A DNA stretch of 64,000 bases from an uncultured Prevotellaceae bacterium (GCA_900318205.1 ONJS01000007.1:186001-250000), one strand, 5' to 3'; shown: positions 1 to 8,350, counted from the first letter of the stretch. Translations and numbers: made by a program. The notes: generated by a model not told the origin, from the letters alone.

Positions 1-1
1 A

Positions 2-85
2 GACTTCCTCAAGTCGTTCCAATACGATTTCATTGGTTCTATTAGACGTGCAGTCCATGCTGTTTCTCGGAGGACAGTACATTAG
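2..85 (+). CDS. C-terminal end of an unidentified protein (partial at window edge)
   Basis: An open frame enters from the left edge and ends at TAG 83-85. It gives 27 residues that start DFLKSFQYDF and end SRRTVH. The product cannot be identified from so little. It lies 36 bases upstream of glf on the same strand, so it is probably the preceding gene of the same polysaccharide cluster. The 36-base gap shows no terminator. The alternative is that the frame is open by chance; 28 codons is too short to exclude this. Confidence 0.4.
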   Translation, partial: DFLKSFQYDFIGSIRRAVHAVSRRTVH

Positions 86-121
86 TTTTTGACATAAGAA
101 TTAATCTTCGTTTTCACATTC

Positions 122-1261
122 ATGAAGAGATATGATTACTTGATAGTGGGGGCTGGACTGTTCGGTGCGGTGTTTGCCCATGAGGCTCAAAAGGCGGGGA
201 AGCGTTGCCTGGTCATTGATCGTCGTCCCCATTTGGGCGGCAATATATATTGCGAGCAGGTTGAGGGCATCAATGTGCATCGATATGGGGCTCACATCTT
301 CCATACGGCCAACAAACGGGTGTGGGAGTATGTGAACTCGATTGTCGAATTCAATCGCTACACCAATTGCCCGGTGGCATGCTACAAGGGCGAGATGTAC
401 AACCTGCCGTTCAACATGAACACGTTCAACCGCATGTGGGGCGTGAGGACACCTGCTGAAGCGGTTGCTAAGATAGAGGAACAGAAGGCCGAGGCGAATG
501 CCAGAATGGAGGCTGATGGTGTCAACGAGCCCCGTAATCTGGAAGAGCAGGCGTTGATGCTGGTGGGAAAGGATATCTATGAACGCCTGATTAAAGGCTA
601 CACCGAGAAGCAGTGGGGTCGTGATTGCCGTGACCTGCCGGCGTCCATCATTAGGCGACTGCCTGTACGCCTTGTTTTTGACAACAATTATTTTAATGAC
701 CCTTATCAAGGGATCCCTATAGGTGGGTACAACAGGCTCATTGAGGGATTGCTTGATGGTGTTGAAACGCGTATAGGGGTGGACTTTGCCGAGCTTAAGG
801 GGAATTGGCGCGATAAGGCTGATAAATTAGTCTACACAGGGCCTATTGATGAGTATTTTGACTACTGCTATGGCAACCTGCAGTACAGGACAGTGAGATT
901 TGAAACGGAGGTGTTTGACATGCCCAATTATCAAGGTAATGCGGTCATCAACTACACTGAGCGAGATATTCCTTATACTCGTGTGATAGAACACAAACAC
1001 TTCGAGATGTTTGGCAGCGAGGTATACTCAACTCCAAAGACGGTAGTTAGCCGCGAGTACTCTACTGAATGGAAACCAGGCATGGAGCCTTATTATCCAG
1101 TTAATGACGACAGGAATTCAGCATTGTACCAGCAATATCGATTGTTGGCCGAGCAAGAGCCGAATGTGATTTTCGGTGGTCGTCTTGCCGAGTATAAGTA
1201 TTATGATATGGACAAAGTCATTGAACAGGCATTGTTAACCGCTAAAGAAGAACAACTATGA
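122..1261 (+). CDS. glf: UDP-galactopyranose mutase
   Basis: This flavoenzyme converts UDP-galactopyranose to UDP-galactofuranose, the donor for galactofuranose in cell-surface polysaccharides, in the cytoplasm. The 379 residues match the family length. The N-terminus carries a dinucleotide-binding fold (DYLIVGAGLFGAVFAHEA, residues 4-21). The family motifs RYGAHIFHT, GYTEKQWG and the NNYFNDPYQGIP segment that forms part of the substrate pocket are all present. The ATG at 122 lies just before the flavin-binding strand, as expected. The gene overlaps the next glycosyltransferase by ATGA, so the two are translationally coupled. Together they suggest the end of a capsule or O-antigen cluster that uses galactofuranose. 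The family call is secure; the polysaccharide is not known. Confidence 0.95.
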   Translation: MKRYDYLIVGAGLFGAVFAHEAQKAGKRCLVIDRRPHLGGNIYCEQVEGINVHRYGAHIFHTANKRVWEYVNSIVEFNRYTNCPVACYKGEMYNLPFNMNTFNRMWGVRTPAEAVAKIEEQKAEANARMEADGVNEPRNLEEQALMLVGKDIYERLIKGYTEKQWGRDCRDLPASIIRRLPVRLVFDNNYFNDPYQGIPIGGYNRLIEGLLDGVETRIGVDFAELKGNWRDKADKLVYTGPIDEYFDYCYGNLQYRTVRFETEVFDMPNYQGNAVINYTERDIPYTRVIEHKHFEMFGSEVYSTPKTVVSREYSTEWKPGMEPYYPVNDDRNSALYQQYRLLAEQEPNVIFGGRLAEYKYYDMDKVIEQALLTAKEEQL

Positions 1262-2250
1262 GTAAGGTATTGAGCATTTGTATTCCTAGTTACAATATGG
1301 AAAAGTACTTGAATCGCTGTGTCGATTCGATGCTTGTTGAGGAGGTACTGGGTCAGCTTGAAATTATCATTGTTAATGACGGCAGCAAGGATGGAACCCT
1401 GGCCATTGCCAACGATTATCAGCAGCGTTACCCACAGTCGGTTGTTGTCATTGATAAACCCAACGGTCATTATGGCTCATGCATTAACGCATCGTTGAAA
1501 GTAGCTACTGGCAAGTACTTCCGTATTGTAGATGCCGACGATTGGGTTGATAGCAAGGCTCTTGTTGAATTTATACATACCTTGAGCGAGATTGATGTGG
1601 ACTGCGTGTGCACAAAGTATGCTACACGATGGGATGGTGGAATGAAGATTCAGCCCTTGGAGGCACCATTCAACGAGGTTTTGGACTTGAATCAGTTTGA
1701 GCTACCAATTCAAAATCTTCGCATGCATGGTCTGACTTATTCTATACAATTGTTGAAAGACATAGGATATGTGCAAACGGAGGGTATTTGCTATACTGAT
1801 ACTGAGTATCTGTATATTCCTCTTGCATGTGCACGTAGTATCTATTTCATGGATGTTGTGTTATATCAATATTTAGTGGATCGTAGTGGTCAGTCTATGG
1901 CTCTGGATGAGCGTCTGAAAAATGATTCCCATCTATATAAGATTATGTTGAGGTTTGAAATGATACATCATACTGATTTGCCCTTTAATAAAAATGAATC
2001 CCGAATATGGTCTTTTACACAGAGTAATTTGATAGAATGGTGCACTGTTGTCTATATCTTCTTTTTTGAATATGATTTAGTTAAAGAAAATACCTTAAGG
2101 CGAATCATTGCAGAATTGCGTAGCGACAACCAATTGTGCTTTAATGGACTTTGGTCGAAGAAGCGAATGGCGGTTTTCTACTTATGGTACTACAGTGGCA
2201 AGAAGTTATCTAAGTTTTTGACACAACCATTTAGGAAAATAAAGAGATAG
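1258..2250 (+). CDS. Family 2 glycosyltransferase
   Basis: A GT-A fold glycosyltransferase that would transfer a sugar from a nucleotide donor to a growing surface glycan at the inner face of the membrane. It has 330 residues. The N-terminal half shows the usual landmarks: SICIPSYN near residue 7, VNDGSKDGT at 39-47 and DADDW at 92-96, the metal-binding DxD equivalent. The C-terminal third has no recognisable motif and is clearly more AT-rich than the flanking housekeeping genes, which is common for transferred polysaccharide genes. The start overlaps the glf stop by ATGA. The donor sugar cannot be read from the sequence; the pairing with glf makes UDP-galactofuranose possible. Confidence 0.88.
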   Translation: MSKVLSICIPSYNMEKYLNRCVDSMLVEEVLGQLEIIIVNDGSKDGTLAIANDYQQRYPQSVVVIDKPNGHYGSCINASLKVATGKYFRIVDADDWVDSKALVEFIHTLSEIDVDCVCTKYATRWDGGMKIQPLEAPFNEVLDLNQFELPIQNLRMHGLTYSIQLLKDIGYVQTEGICYTDTEYLYIPLACARSIYFMDVVLYQYLVDRSGQSMALDERLKNDSHLYKIMLRFEMIHHTDLPFNKNESRIWSFTQSNLIEWCTVVYIFFFEYDLVKENTLRRIIAELRSDNQLCFNGLWSKKRMAVFYLWYYSGKKLSKFLTQPFRKIKR

Positions 2251-2325
2251 ATAGTGGCATTCATGTTAATGGTACGATGATACAGTAAAGCGTACCCTGT
2301 AGAATAATTTTATAGAGGCGCAGTG

Positions 2326-2372
2326 AAAATAGCAGGGAGCCGGTTCATTAGAATCGGCTTCCTGCTATTTTT
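2326..2372 (+). terminator. Intrinsic terminator after the glf-glycosyltransferase pair
   Basis: The arms AAAATAGCAGG-GAGCCG and CGGCTT-CCTGCTATTTT pair with one mismatch around the loop GTTCATTAGAAT, and a run of T follows. It ends the polysaccharide operon 75 bases after the glycosyltransferase stop. The A-rich 5' arm also gives a T run on the other strand. Confidence 0.85.
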
Positions 2373-2482
2373 AGGTGGGTGGGGGTCGGCTTTTTGTTTT
2401 GGGGTTTGGGAGTGTTTTTGGTGGGGTGGAGGGGGAAATGTGGATTTGGATTTTTTAAAGGGGTGGTTTTTAGGTGGTTGAG
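2371..2482 (+). other. G/T-skewed low-complexity stretch without a gene
   Basis: About 110 bases are almost free of C on the plus strand, with many GGGG and GGG runs separated by T runs. The only open frame is a 62-codon proline/lysine/serine-rich minus-strand frame that follows from the skew and has no coding character. The spaced G runs could form G-quadruplexes in the DNA or in a plus-strand transcript, but that is inference. Confidence 0.5.
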
Positions 2483-2492
2483 GTGAATTTGA

Positions 2493-2533
2493 GGTCAAAA
2501 AATGACAAATTTTGGGTCAAAAAATGACAAATT
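2493..2533. repeat. Two tandem copies of a 19-bp unit, each containing a palindrome
   Basis: GGTCAAAAAATGACAAATT occurs at 2493-2511 and again, identical, at 2515-2533. Inside each copy GTCA and TGAC form an inverted repeat around a run of A. The centres are 22 bases apart, about two helical turns, and the pair lies about 50 bases upstream of the promoter-like box at 2583. This is the layout expected for a dimeric regulator, but no regulator is identified. Confidence 0.5.
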
Positions 2534-2582
2534 ATCCTAATTGTTTTTGATGTTTTTCCTAATGGTGAAGGAGGGTGGGTTG

Positions 2583-2590
2583 TAATTTTG
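2583..2590 (+). promoter_or_regulatory. Bacteroidota -7 promoter box
   Basis: TAATTTTG fits the TAnnTTTG consensus. No good TTTG box lies at the usual 19-21 base distance. Transcription would start near 2597. Confidence 0.5.
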
Positions 2591-2594
2591 CAAC

Positions 2595-2716
2595 GTCCAA
2601 AAAGGACAAGGCCCTCAGTTCCATAATTACGGGAATCCTTGAAAACGATACCTCCAAATGAAATAAGTAATAACCCAATGGCAGCCCGTTGCGACGATCA
2701 TCGCAACGGGCTATCT
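2595..2716 (+). ncRNA. Candidate small RNA or terminated leader
   Basis: Between the -7 box at 2583-2590 and a strong terminator at 2683-2716 lie about 120 bases with no useful open frame but with foldable segments. These are a hairpin GTCC-AAAAA-GGAC at 2595-2607, and a longer stem in which CAAGG and GTTCC pair with GGAAT and CCTTG (about 2607-2641). The combination suggests a discrete non-coding transcript, or a leader that terminates early upstream of the gene at 2869. I do not recognise it as 6S RNA, tmRNA or another known family. Confidence 0.42.
2683..2716 (+). terminator. Perfect 12-bp stem terminator
   Basis: AGCCCGTTGCGA and TCGCAACGGGCT pair without mismatch around a six-base loop (CGATCA), followed by ATCTTTT. 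No protein gene precedes it within 400 bases, so it most likely ends the candidate small RNA. Confidence 0.8.
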
Positions 2717-2868
2717 TTTGCTTTGGAGAAAGGTGGCATGAAAGTGTGGCTATTGTGAAAAAATGTTGTAGTCGGGCGATTTTTGGGGTGAGGCGTGGTG
2801 TTGTTCGGCGGTTTTGTAGTAATTTAGCAGGTTAAATAAAGGCCAATATGGCCTGTTGGAATTAGAAA

Positions 2869-3759
2869 ATGAGATCTATATTGTTATTAATCACCACTTT
2901 GGCACTGATGAGCATCACGTGCCATGCCCAGGGACAGCTTGCCGAGCAGCAGCCCGGCACCTTGTTCGCCTATCCGATGGCGCCTGACACCTGTTCGACG
3001 CTCGAGAGCCGTTGCAACTACATTATCAGCCACTTCTGGGACAATTTTGACATCAGCAAACCCATCAGCGATGATGTGGCGTTTGAGACGACGTTCCGTG
3101 ACTTTGTGGACTTCTTCCGCTACGGTCACCGCAATGTGGTCCTTAGTGCTGCACGTGACCTGGTCAACAAGGCGCAGTCCAATACCGCCAACCTGCAGAA
3201 GCTGGGCGAGGTCGCCGAACGTGCCCTGTACGGTACCGAGGCCGAGTACTGGAGTGACGAGGTGTATGTGGCCTTTGCCAAACCGCTTGCCGGCAGCAAG
3301 CGGTTGCCGCGTGCCGTGCGTGACCATTATGCCGAGCAGCTGACCCGCATCAATTCTGTCCAGGTGGGCTCGGTGCTTGATTTTGAGTATGTTGGGCTTG
3401 ATGGTTTAAAGCATCAGTTGAGTGAAACGGAAGCCGAGACCTACATTCTGCTGTTTATTGACGACAACACCGATAGCATGATCGGTCGCCTGCGCCTGAG
3501 CACCGATGTCGCCCTTAACGCTCTACTCAATGCGGGAGGCACTAAGCTGCTGTGCCTGTGCATGAACAAATACAGTGCCGACTGGGCGAGCACGGCTGCC
3601 ACCTATGCCGACAACTGGACCATCGGGTGCGGTAGCAACCTGATGCGCGACCTTGACCTGCGCGTGTTCCCGTGCTGCTATGTCCTTGATGCACAGCGCA
3701 CGATCGTTAACAAGAGTTTGTCGGTCGAGAGGCTGCTGCTTGCTGTAAACCCTAATTGA
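2869..3759 (+). CDS. Secreted DUF5106-like, thioredoxin-fold-like protein
   Basis: The 296-residue product has a signal peptide that ends near residue 20 (LMSITCHAQGQ). A helical region follows with the pattern DTCSTLESRCNYIISHFWDN (residues 41-60), typical of the DUF5106 family of Bacteroidales cell-envelope proteins. The C-terminal half (about 165-290) looks like a thioredoxin fold: a beta strand ETYILLFIDD, then LLCLCMNKYS, then FPCCYVLDAQ with the proline before the final strands. The usual CxxC active site is not seen in the expected place, so a redox role is uncertain. DoxX follows 47 bases downstream on the same strand and the two are probably co-transcribed. The family assignment is from memory and is moderately secure. 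Confidence 0.6.
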   Translation: MRSILLLITTLALMSITCHAQGQLAEQQPGTLFAYPMAPDTCSTLESRCNYIISHFWDNFDISKPISDDVAFETTFRDFVDFFRYGHRNVVLSAARDLVNKAQSNTANLQKLGEVAERALYGTEAEYWSDEVYVAFAKPLAGSKRLPRAVRDHYAEQLTRINSVQVGSVLDFEYVGLDGLKHQLSETEAETYILLFIDDNTDSMIGRLRLSTDVALNALLNAGGTKLLCLCMNKYSADWASTAATYADNWTIGCGSNLMRDLDLRVFPCCYVLDAQRTIVNKSLSVERLLLAVNPN

Positions 3760-3806
3760 TGGGCTTAAAAAGTATAGAAAATTGACATTAAAGAAGTGAT
3801 ACAGTT

Positions 3807-4292
3807 ATGACCGGATTTTTTAAGAACCTTTTCCTTTACAGTGCAGGTCACACCTACAGCAACCTGTCGCGTCTGTTCCTGCGCTTGTTCACGGGAATCA
3901 TGTTCCTGCAGCTGTGCATCCGCCAGATGCTGAACTTTGATGCCATCGTGCCGACTTTTGACGGCATCTTGGGGCTCTCTCCCGAAGCATCTATGACGTT
4001 GCTGGTGTCGATTGAGCTGTTGTGTGCCGTGTGCATCATGCTGGGTTTCCTGACGCGTCTCGCCGTGTTGTTCCCCTTGTGCCTGATGCTCTTTGCCGAG
4101 AACCTCGTGATGTCGTCACCTAACACGGCTACAGACCAGTTCTTTAATTTCCAGCCTGGCTATCCCCTGATGTTTATCGGCATCTTCATCTATATGTTGC
4201 TCGCCGGTCCGGGCAAGATCTCGCTGGACTATATCATCGCGGCTCACTTCACCGAGAATGTCGATGACGAGCACGTGATTGATAATGCGTGA
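3807..4292 (+). CDS. DoxX family membrane protein
   Basis: A 161-residue inner-membrane protein with four predicted membrane helices, matching the size and topology of DoxX/TQO small-subunit-like proteins. The first helix region (LSRLFLRLFTGIMFLQLCIRQ) and the SIELLCAVCIMLGFLTRLA segment fit the family pattern. Members are linked to respiratory chain or redox stress functions, but most, including this one, have no assigned reaction. It sits 47 bases downstream of the DUF5106-like secreted gene. A 7-base repeat tract follows its stop codon directly. Confidence 0.75.
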   Translation: MTGFFKNLFLYSAGHTYSNLSRLFLRLFTGIMFLQLCIRQMLNFDAIVPTFDGILGLSPEASMTLLVSIELLCAVCIMLGFLTRLAVLFPLCLMLFAENLVMSSPNTATDQFFNFQPGYPLMFIGIFIYMLLAGPGKISLDYIIAAHFTENVDDEHVIDNA

Positions 4293-4362
4293 TTAGGCTT
4301 TAGACCTTAGACTTTAGACCTTAGGCTTTAGACTTTAGACATTAGGTGCTAGACCTTAGAGG
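4293..4362 (+). repeat. Heptanucleotide TTAGNNN tract after the doxX-like stop
   Basis: TTAG occurs at 4293, 4300, 4307, 4314, 4321, 4328, 4335, 4342 and 4356, with CTAG at 4349: ten units at an exact 7-base period starting one base after the TGA stop. Because 7 is not a multiple of 3, TAG recurs in all three frames. It is one of about a dozen such tracts in the window. Confidence 0.85.
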
Positions 4363-4412
4363 ATTGGTTTTGGGGTTTAGATGTTAGTAATTGATTTTTA
4401 GAGGATTAGAAA

Positions 4413-5477
4413 TTGAGTATTGCTGTATTGATATCGGGAGGCGTTGACAGCGCCGTGGTGGTCCACCGGCTCAAGGAGCAGGGCGAGGACCTGCACTTGT
4501 TCTACATCCGCATCGGCATGGACAATGACGAGGGCGACTGCAGCGCCGAGGAGGACATCGAGATGTGTACCCTCATCGCGCATCGCTACGGCCTGCCGCT
4601 TGAGGTGGTGTCGTTGCATGAGGAATACTGGGACCACGTGATGGAATATGCCCTGCGCACCGTTCGTGCCGGCCTGACGCCCAACCCCGACATGATGTGC
4701 AACAGGATGATCAAGTTCGGCTTTTTTGAGGAGCGGTGGGGCAAGGATTTTGACCTGACTGCTACAGGCCATTATGCGACCACCGATGTCATTGACGGCG
4801 TGAAATACCTTGCCACGGCGGTGGATCCCGTCAAGGATCAGACCGACTTCCTGGCACAGATTACCTACGACCAACTGAAGCATGTCATCTTCCCCATCGG
4901 CAATCTGCCCAAGGAGGAGGTGCGCCGCATCGCCGAGGAAGCCAAGCTGCCCAATGCCTATCGTCGTGACAGCCAGGGCATCTGCTTCCTGGGCCAAATC
5001 GATTATAACGACTTTATACGCCGCCACCTGGGCGAGAAGCCCGGTCCCATCATCGAGCTGGAGACGGGCCGCAAGCTGGGCGAGCACCGCGGCTACTGGT
5101 TCCACACCATCGGGCAACGTAAAGGCTTGGGCCTGAGTGGTGGACCATGGTATGTCGTGCGCAAGAACGTCAATGAAAACGTCATTTACGTTTCCAACGG
5201 CTACGGCACTGACAAGCAGTACGGGCGTACGCTCAACCTTGACGAGATGCACTTCATCTCGGGCAACCCGTGGGAGGGCGTTGAGGGCCCCGTGGACATC
5301 ATGTTTAAGAACCGCCACACGCCCCACATCATGCGCGGCAAGTTCACCCACATCGACGGCCGCCGCTGGGTCATCGAGAGCGAGGTGGACGTGCAAGGCA
5401 TCGCGCCCGGCCAGTTCGCCGTCATCTATGACCCGCAGGGCCACCTGTGCTACGGCAGCGGAATGATTACACTGTGA
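4413..5477 (+). CDS. mnmA: tRNA-specific 2-thiouridylase
   Basis: MnmA adenylates U34 of tRNA Lys, Glu and Gln and replaces the 2-oxygen by sulfur in the cytoplasm. The 354 residues fit the family. SGGVDS (8-13) is the PP-loop that binds [18 protein letters not shown] (89-103) holds the first catalytic cysteine, C96, and DSQGICFLG (186-194) the second, C191. The start is TTG: an in-frame TAG at 4407 leaves no room for an earlier start, and the PP-loop begins only seven codons later. The C-terminal beta-barrel domain runs to the end. A perfect palindrome covers the stop codon (separate entry). The family call is secure. Confidence 0.95.
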   Translation: MSIAVLISGGVDSAVVVHRLKEQGEDLHLFYIRIGMDNDEGDCSAEEDIEMCTLIAHRYGLPLEVVSLHEEYWDHVMEYALRTVRAGLTPNPDMMCNRMIKFGFFEERWGKDFDLTATGHYATTDVIDGVKYLATAVDPVKDQTDFLAQITYDQLKHVIFPIGNLPKEEVRRIAEEAKLPNAYRRDSQGICFLGQIDYNDFIRRHLGEKPGPIIELETGRKLGEHRGYWFHTIGQRKGLGLSGGPWYVVRKNVNENVIYVSNGYGTDKQYGRTLNLDEMHFISGNPWEGVEGPVDIMFKNRHTPHIMRGKFTHIDGRRWVIESEVDVQGIAPGQFAVIYDPQGHLCYGSGMITL

Positions 5478-5489
5478 CACAGTGTAATC
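5465..5489. repeat. Perfect 25-bp palindrome across the mnmA stop codon
   Basis: GATTACACTGTG (5465-5476) and CACAGTGTAATC (5478-5489) are exact reverse complements around one base. The left arm is the last four codons of mnmA plus part of its stop, so the end of the gene is mirrored into the spacer. It may act as a terminator stem. A 7-base GATTAGN tract follows at once. Confidence 0.8.
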
Positions 5490-5518
5490 AGATTAGTGAT
5501 TAGAGATTAGCGATTAAA
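5484..5518 (+). repeat. Heptanucleotide GATTAGN tract after mnmA
   Basis: GATTAG or GATTAA begins at 5491, 5498, 5505 and 5512, an exact 7-base period, between mnmA and the next gene. TAG/TAA is in the coding orientation. Confidence 0.75.
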
Positions 5519-5527
5519 GAATATAGA

Positions 5528-6124
5528 ATGGAAGAGGATAAATTAATAGCGTTGAAGGTGCTGGGCATAACACGCAGTGAGGTGCAGCCTGGGGCTTACG
5601 CGCTGCTGCTGGAGAATGCCGACAGTACGCCCGACGAGGCGCGTCGCATCCCCATCGTCGTGGGTGCTGCCGAGGCGCAGTCCATCGCCGTCAACCTGGA
5701 GCAGGTGATTCCGTCACGCCCGTTGACCCATGACCTGTTCGTGAGCATGTTTCATGTCTATGGCATTGAGCTGCAGCGGGTTGTCATCTATAGCTTCAAG
5801 GATGGCGTGTTTGCCGCGATGCTGCATGTGAACAACGGCACCGTGGCTGCCGAGATTGACGCCCGCACGAGCGACGCCATCGCTGTCGCCCTGCGCACCG
5901 GCGCCCCGATCTTTACCACCCCCGAGGTGATGAAGCTCACGAGCTATGAGTGGCGCCGCGACGGCAACTACAAGCCGCAAAAGCCCGTTCGCCTCGAGGA
6001 TCTGCCGCTGGACAAGCTGGAACGGCGCATGCAGCACTATGTCGATAAGGAGGAGTATGAGAAGGCTGCCAAGGTGCAGAAAATCATCGCCCAGAAAACA
6101 AATCCAGCCCAAAGTGAGGAGTAG
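5528..6124 (+). CDS. DUF151 bifunctional nuclease family protein with UvrB/UvrC-like tail
   Basis: The 198-residue cytoplasmic protein starts with a DUF151 domain (about residues 5-140). The landmarks are RIPIVVGAAEAQSIAVNLE (a conserved IxIGxxEAxAI-type strand and helix), RPLTHDLF and ARTSDAIAVALRTGAPIF, the last being the SDAIALALR motif of the family. Some members have been described as nucleases, but the role in most bacteria is not settled. A short C-terminal helical pair, LERRMQHYVDKEEYEKAAKV (165-184), matches the UVR motif that mediates UvrB-UvrC contacts. This domain order is common in Bacteroidota. It lies in the same direction as mnmA. Confidence 0.85.
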   Translation: MEEDKLIALKVLGITRSEVQPGAYALLLENADSTPDEARRIPIVVGAAEAQSIAVNLEQVIPSRPLTHDLFVSMFHVYGIELQRVVIYSFKDGVFAAMLHVNNGTVAAEIDARTSDAIAVALRTGAPIFTTPEVMKLTSYEWRRDGNYKPQKPVRLEDLPLDKLERRMQHYVDKEEYEKAAKVQKIIAQKTNPAQSEE

Positions 6125-6137
6125 TTGGCGTTTTTTA

Positions 6138-6145
6138 CTAATTTT
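6138..6145 (+). promoter_or_regulatory. -7 promoter box for the nucleoside permease gene
   Basis: TAATTTTG matches TAnnTTTG and lies 41 bases before the ATG at 6186. No clear TTTG -33 box is visible. Transcription would start near 6152. Confidence 0.5.
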
Positions 6146-6185
6146 GTGAGTTGAAAATATCAATTAATCAAATAATAGCATTCTT

Positions 6186-7511
6186 ATGAAAAATCTGAAG
6201 TTAAGACTCATTGTGATGAATTTCCTGGAGTTTGCCGTGTGGGGTGCTTACCTGACCTGCATGGGCAACTACCTGGGACGTGCCGGCATGGGAGCCGAGA
6301 TCTCGTGGTTCTATGCCATCCAGGGTATCGTGTCGATCTTCATGCCCACGCTGTTGGGTATTGTCGCCGACAAGTACATCCAGCCGCAGCGTCTGTTGGG
6401 CATCTGCCACCTGATTGCTGGTATGGCGATGATTGCGTTGGCCTACATGGGCATGAGCAATGACATGCCGGACAAGGCTGCCTTTATTGCCCTCTATACG
6501 CTGAGTGTGGCATTCTATATGCCGACGCTGGCGCTGTCCAACACGGTGGCCTTTACCATCCTGAAGGACAACGGCATGGACACCGAGAAGGACTTCCCGC
6601 CCATCCGCGTGTTCGGTACCATCGGTTTTATCGCCACGATGTGGTTTGTCAACTGCGCCGTGCTTGACAATGGGTCCTTCGGGTTCACCCTGGGCGAGAA
6701 TGCCAACAAGTTCCAGTACACCTACATGCAGTTCGTCGTGTCAGGCCTGTTGAGCTTCGTGCTCTTCCTGTATTGCATGACGCTGCCTGAGTGCAAGCTG
6801 GTCAAGAAGGAGTCCAAGTCGCTTGCCGAGCAGCTGGGTCTGAGCGCCTTCAAGCTGTTCAAGACCAAGAAGATGGCGATGTTCTTCATCTTCTCGGCCA
6901 TGCTGGGTATGTCGCTGCAGGTGACCAACGGCTTTGCCACACCCTACCTGACCCACTTCAAGAGTGATCCCACGATGGCCGACACCTTCGGTGCCAACAA
7001 CGCCACCATGCTCGTGTCGCTCTCGCAGATTGCCGAGGCCCTGTGCATCCTGCTGATTCCTTTCTTCCTGAAGCGCTACGGCATCAAGGTCGTGATGCTG
7101 ATTGCCATGTTCGCCTGGGTGTTGAGGTTCGGTTTCTTCGGAGCCGGCAATCCCGCGTTCCCTGGTGTCATCCTCATCGTGCTGTCTTGCCTGGTATATG
7201 GCGTTGCCTTTGACTTCTTCAACGTCTCGGGCGGTATCTTCGTCGATAAAGAATGTGCCCCCGACATCAAGGCATCGGCTCAGGGTCTGTTCATGCTGAT
7301 GACCAACGGCTTGGGCGCTACCATAGGTACGCTCGCTGCTGGTGCCATCGTCAACAGCCTGTGCCACTGGACCGAGGACGGCTATCTCGTGGGCAACAAT
7401 CCGTCGAGCTGGAGCACTGCATGGTTCATCTTTGCCACCTTCGCACTGGTGGTAGCCGTGTCGTTCATGTTCCTGTTCAAGTACAAACACGTGAGAGAGG
7501 AACAGAAGTAA
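6186..7511 (+). CDS. NupG-type nucleoside:proton symporter (MFS)
   Basis: A 441-residue inner-membrane transporter with about twelve membrane helices. The N-terminal block LRLIVMNFLEFAVWGAYL followed by LGRAGMGAEISWFYAIQGIV matches the nucleoside H+ symporter branch of the major facilitator superfamily (E. coli NupG/XapB). The loop with FPPIRVFGTIGFIATM fits the same branch. It would import nucleosides with protons. The gene has its own -7 box and is followed by a heptanucleotide tract. The substrate is inferred from family membership; related Bacteroidota proteins are not well tested. Confidence 0.8.
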   Translation: MKNLKLRLIVMNFLEFAVWGAYLTCMGNYLGRAGMGAEISWFYAIQGIVSIFMPTLLGIVADKYIQPQRLLGICHLIAGMAMIALAYMGMSNDMPDKAAFIALYTLSVAFYMPTLALSNTVAFTILKDNGMDTEKDFPPIRVFGTIGFIATMWFVNCAVLDNGSFGFTLGENANKFQYTYMQFVVSGLLSFVLFLYCMTLPECKLVKKESKSLAEQLGLSAFKLFKTKKMAMFFIFSAMLGMSLQVTNGFATPYLTHFKSDPTMADTFGANNATMLVSLSQIAEALCILLIPFFLKRYGIKVVMLIAMFAWVLRFGFFGAGNPAFPGVILIVLSCLVYGVAFDFFNVSGGIFVDKECAPDIKASAQGLFMLMTNGLGATIGTLAAGAIVNSLCHWTEDGYLVGNNPSSWSTAWFIFATFALVVAVSFMFLFKYKHVREEQK

Positions 7512-7539
7512 TTTCAGTTTTCAGTTTTTAGTTTTCAGT
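7512..7539 (+). repeat. Heptanucleotide TTTCAGT tract after the nucleoside permease
   Basis: TTTCAGT, TTTCAGT, TTTTAGT and TTTCAGT follow one another at 7512, 7519, 7526 and 7533 straight after the TAA stop at 7509-7511. Confidence 0.8.
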
Positions 7540-7627
7540 TGGCATAGTCTTTGTAGGTGCTTGAAACCGTAGTTTGACATGCGCTGAAATCGAATAACTA
7601 AGGACTGACAACCCACAACTTGAACAA

Positions 7628-8350
7628 ATGCACCGTTTCTATTGTCCTGACATAGCGGAGACTTTGACGCTGGGCGAGGAGGATTCCAAGCACTGCGTCA
7701 AGGTGCTGCGTATGGCCGAGGGCGACACCATCGAGGTGGTTGACGGAAACGGAAACCTATACACTTGCCGCATCACGATGGCGCATCCCAAGCGGTGTGC
7801 CATCGAGGTGCTCGACAAGCAATCACAGCCCCCTCACTGGGGCTGCCGCATCGTGCTGGGCGTCGCGCCCACCAAGAATCTGGACCGCATGGAGTGGCTC
7901 GTGGAAAAATGCGTGGAGATGGGCGTGGACCGCATCATCCCCCTGCGCTGCCACAACAGCGAGCGCACGGTGCTGAAGACCGAGCGGCTGAGGAAAATCA
8001 TGGTATCGGCCATGAAGCAGTCGCTCAAGGCCACCTTGCCCCAGCTGGATGAGATGACGCCAGTGGAGCAGGTGCTCGCTGAACCGATGGGCGGCACGCG
8101 CTGCATCGCCTATTGTGACGAAATGTTGCCTCGTGAGCAGCGTCAGACCCTTGCCCATGTCTATCAGCCGGGCAATGATGTGCTGATGCTTATCGGACCC
8201 GAAGGGGACTTCAGCCCCGAGGAGGTGGAGGCTGCCATGGCTGCGGGTTTTGCGCCGGTGACGTTAGGCGAGAGCCGCCTGCGCACCGAGACCGCCGGCA
8301 TGATGTCGGTGGCGTGGATTCACGCTATGCTCGCTACGCAAGCAGTTTAG
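7628..8350 (+). CDS. rsmE: 16S rRNA m3U1498 methyltransferase
   Basis: RsmE methylates N3 of U1498 in the decoding region of 16S rRNA. The 240 residues match the family. The N-terminal PUA-like domain covers about residues 1-70 (EEDSKHCVKVLRMAEGD), and the C-terminal SPOUT domain contains GPEGDFS (190-196) and LGESRLRTETA (213-223), the knot that binds S-adenosylmethionine. VAPTKNLDRMEWLVEKCVEM is also conserved. The stop codon TAG opens a short heptanucleotide tract (8347-8373). Confidence 0.95.
   Translation: MHRFYCPDIAETLTLGEEDSKHCVKVLRMAEGDTIEVVDGNGNLYTCRITMAHPKRCAIEVLDKQSQPPHWGCRIVLGVAPTKNLDRMEWLVEKCVEMGVDRIIPLRCHNSERTVLKTERLRKIMVSAMKQSLKATLPQLDEMTPVEQVLAEPMGGTRCIAYCDEMLPREQRQTLAHVYQPGNDVLMLIGPEGDFSPEEVEAAMAAGFAPVTLGESRLRTETAGMMSVAWIHAMLATQAV

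Noticed and set aside
2310-2498. 62-codon proline/lysine-rich minus frame
   Set aside because: It results from the G/T skew and the terminator stem; no homology or start signal.
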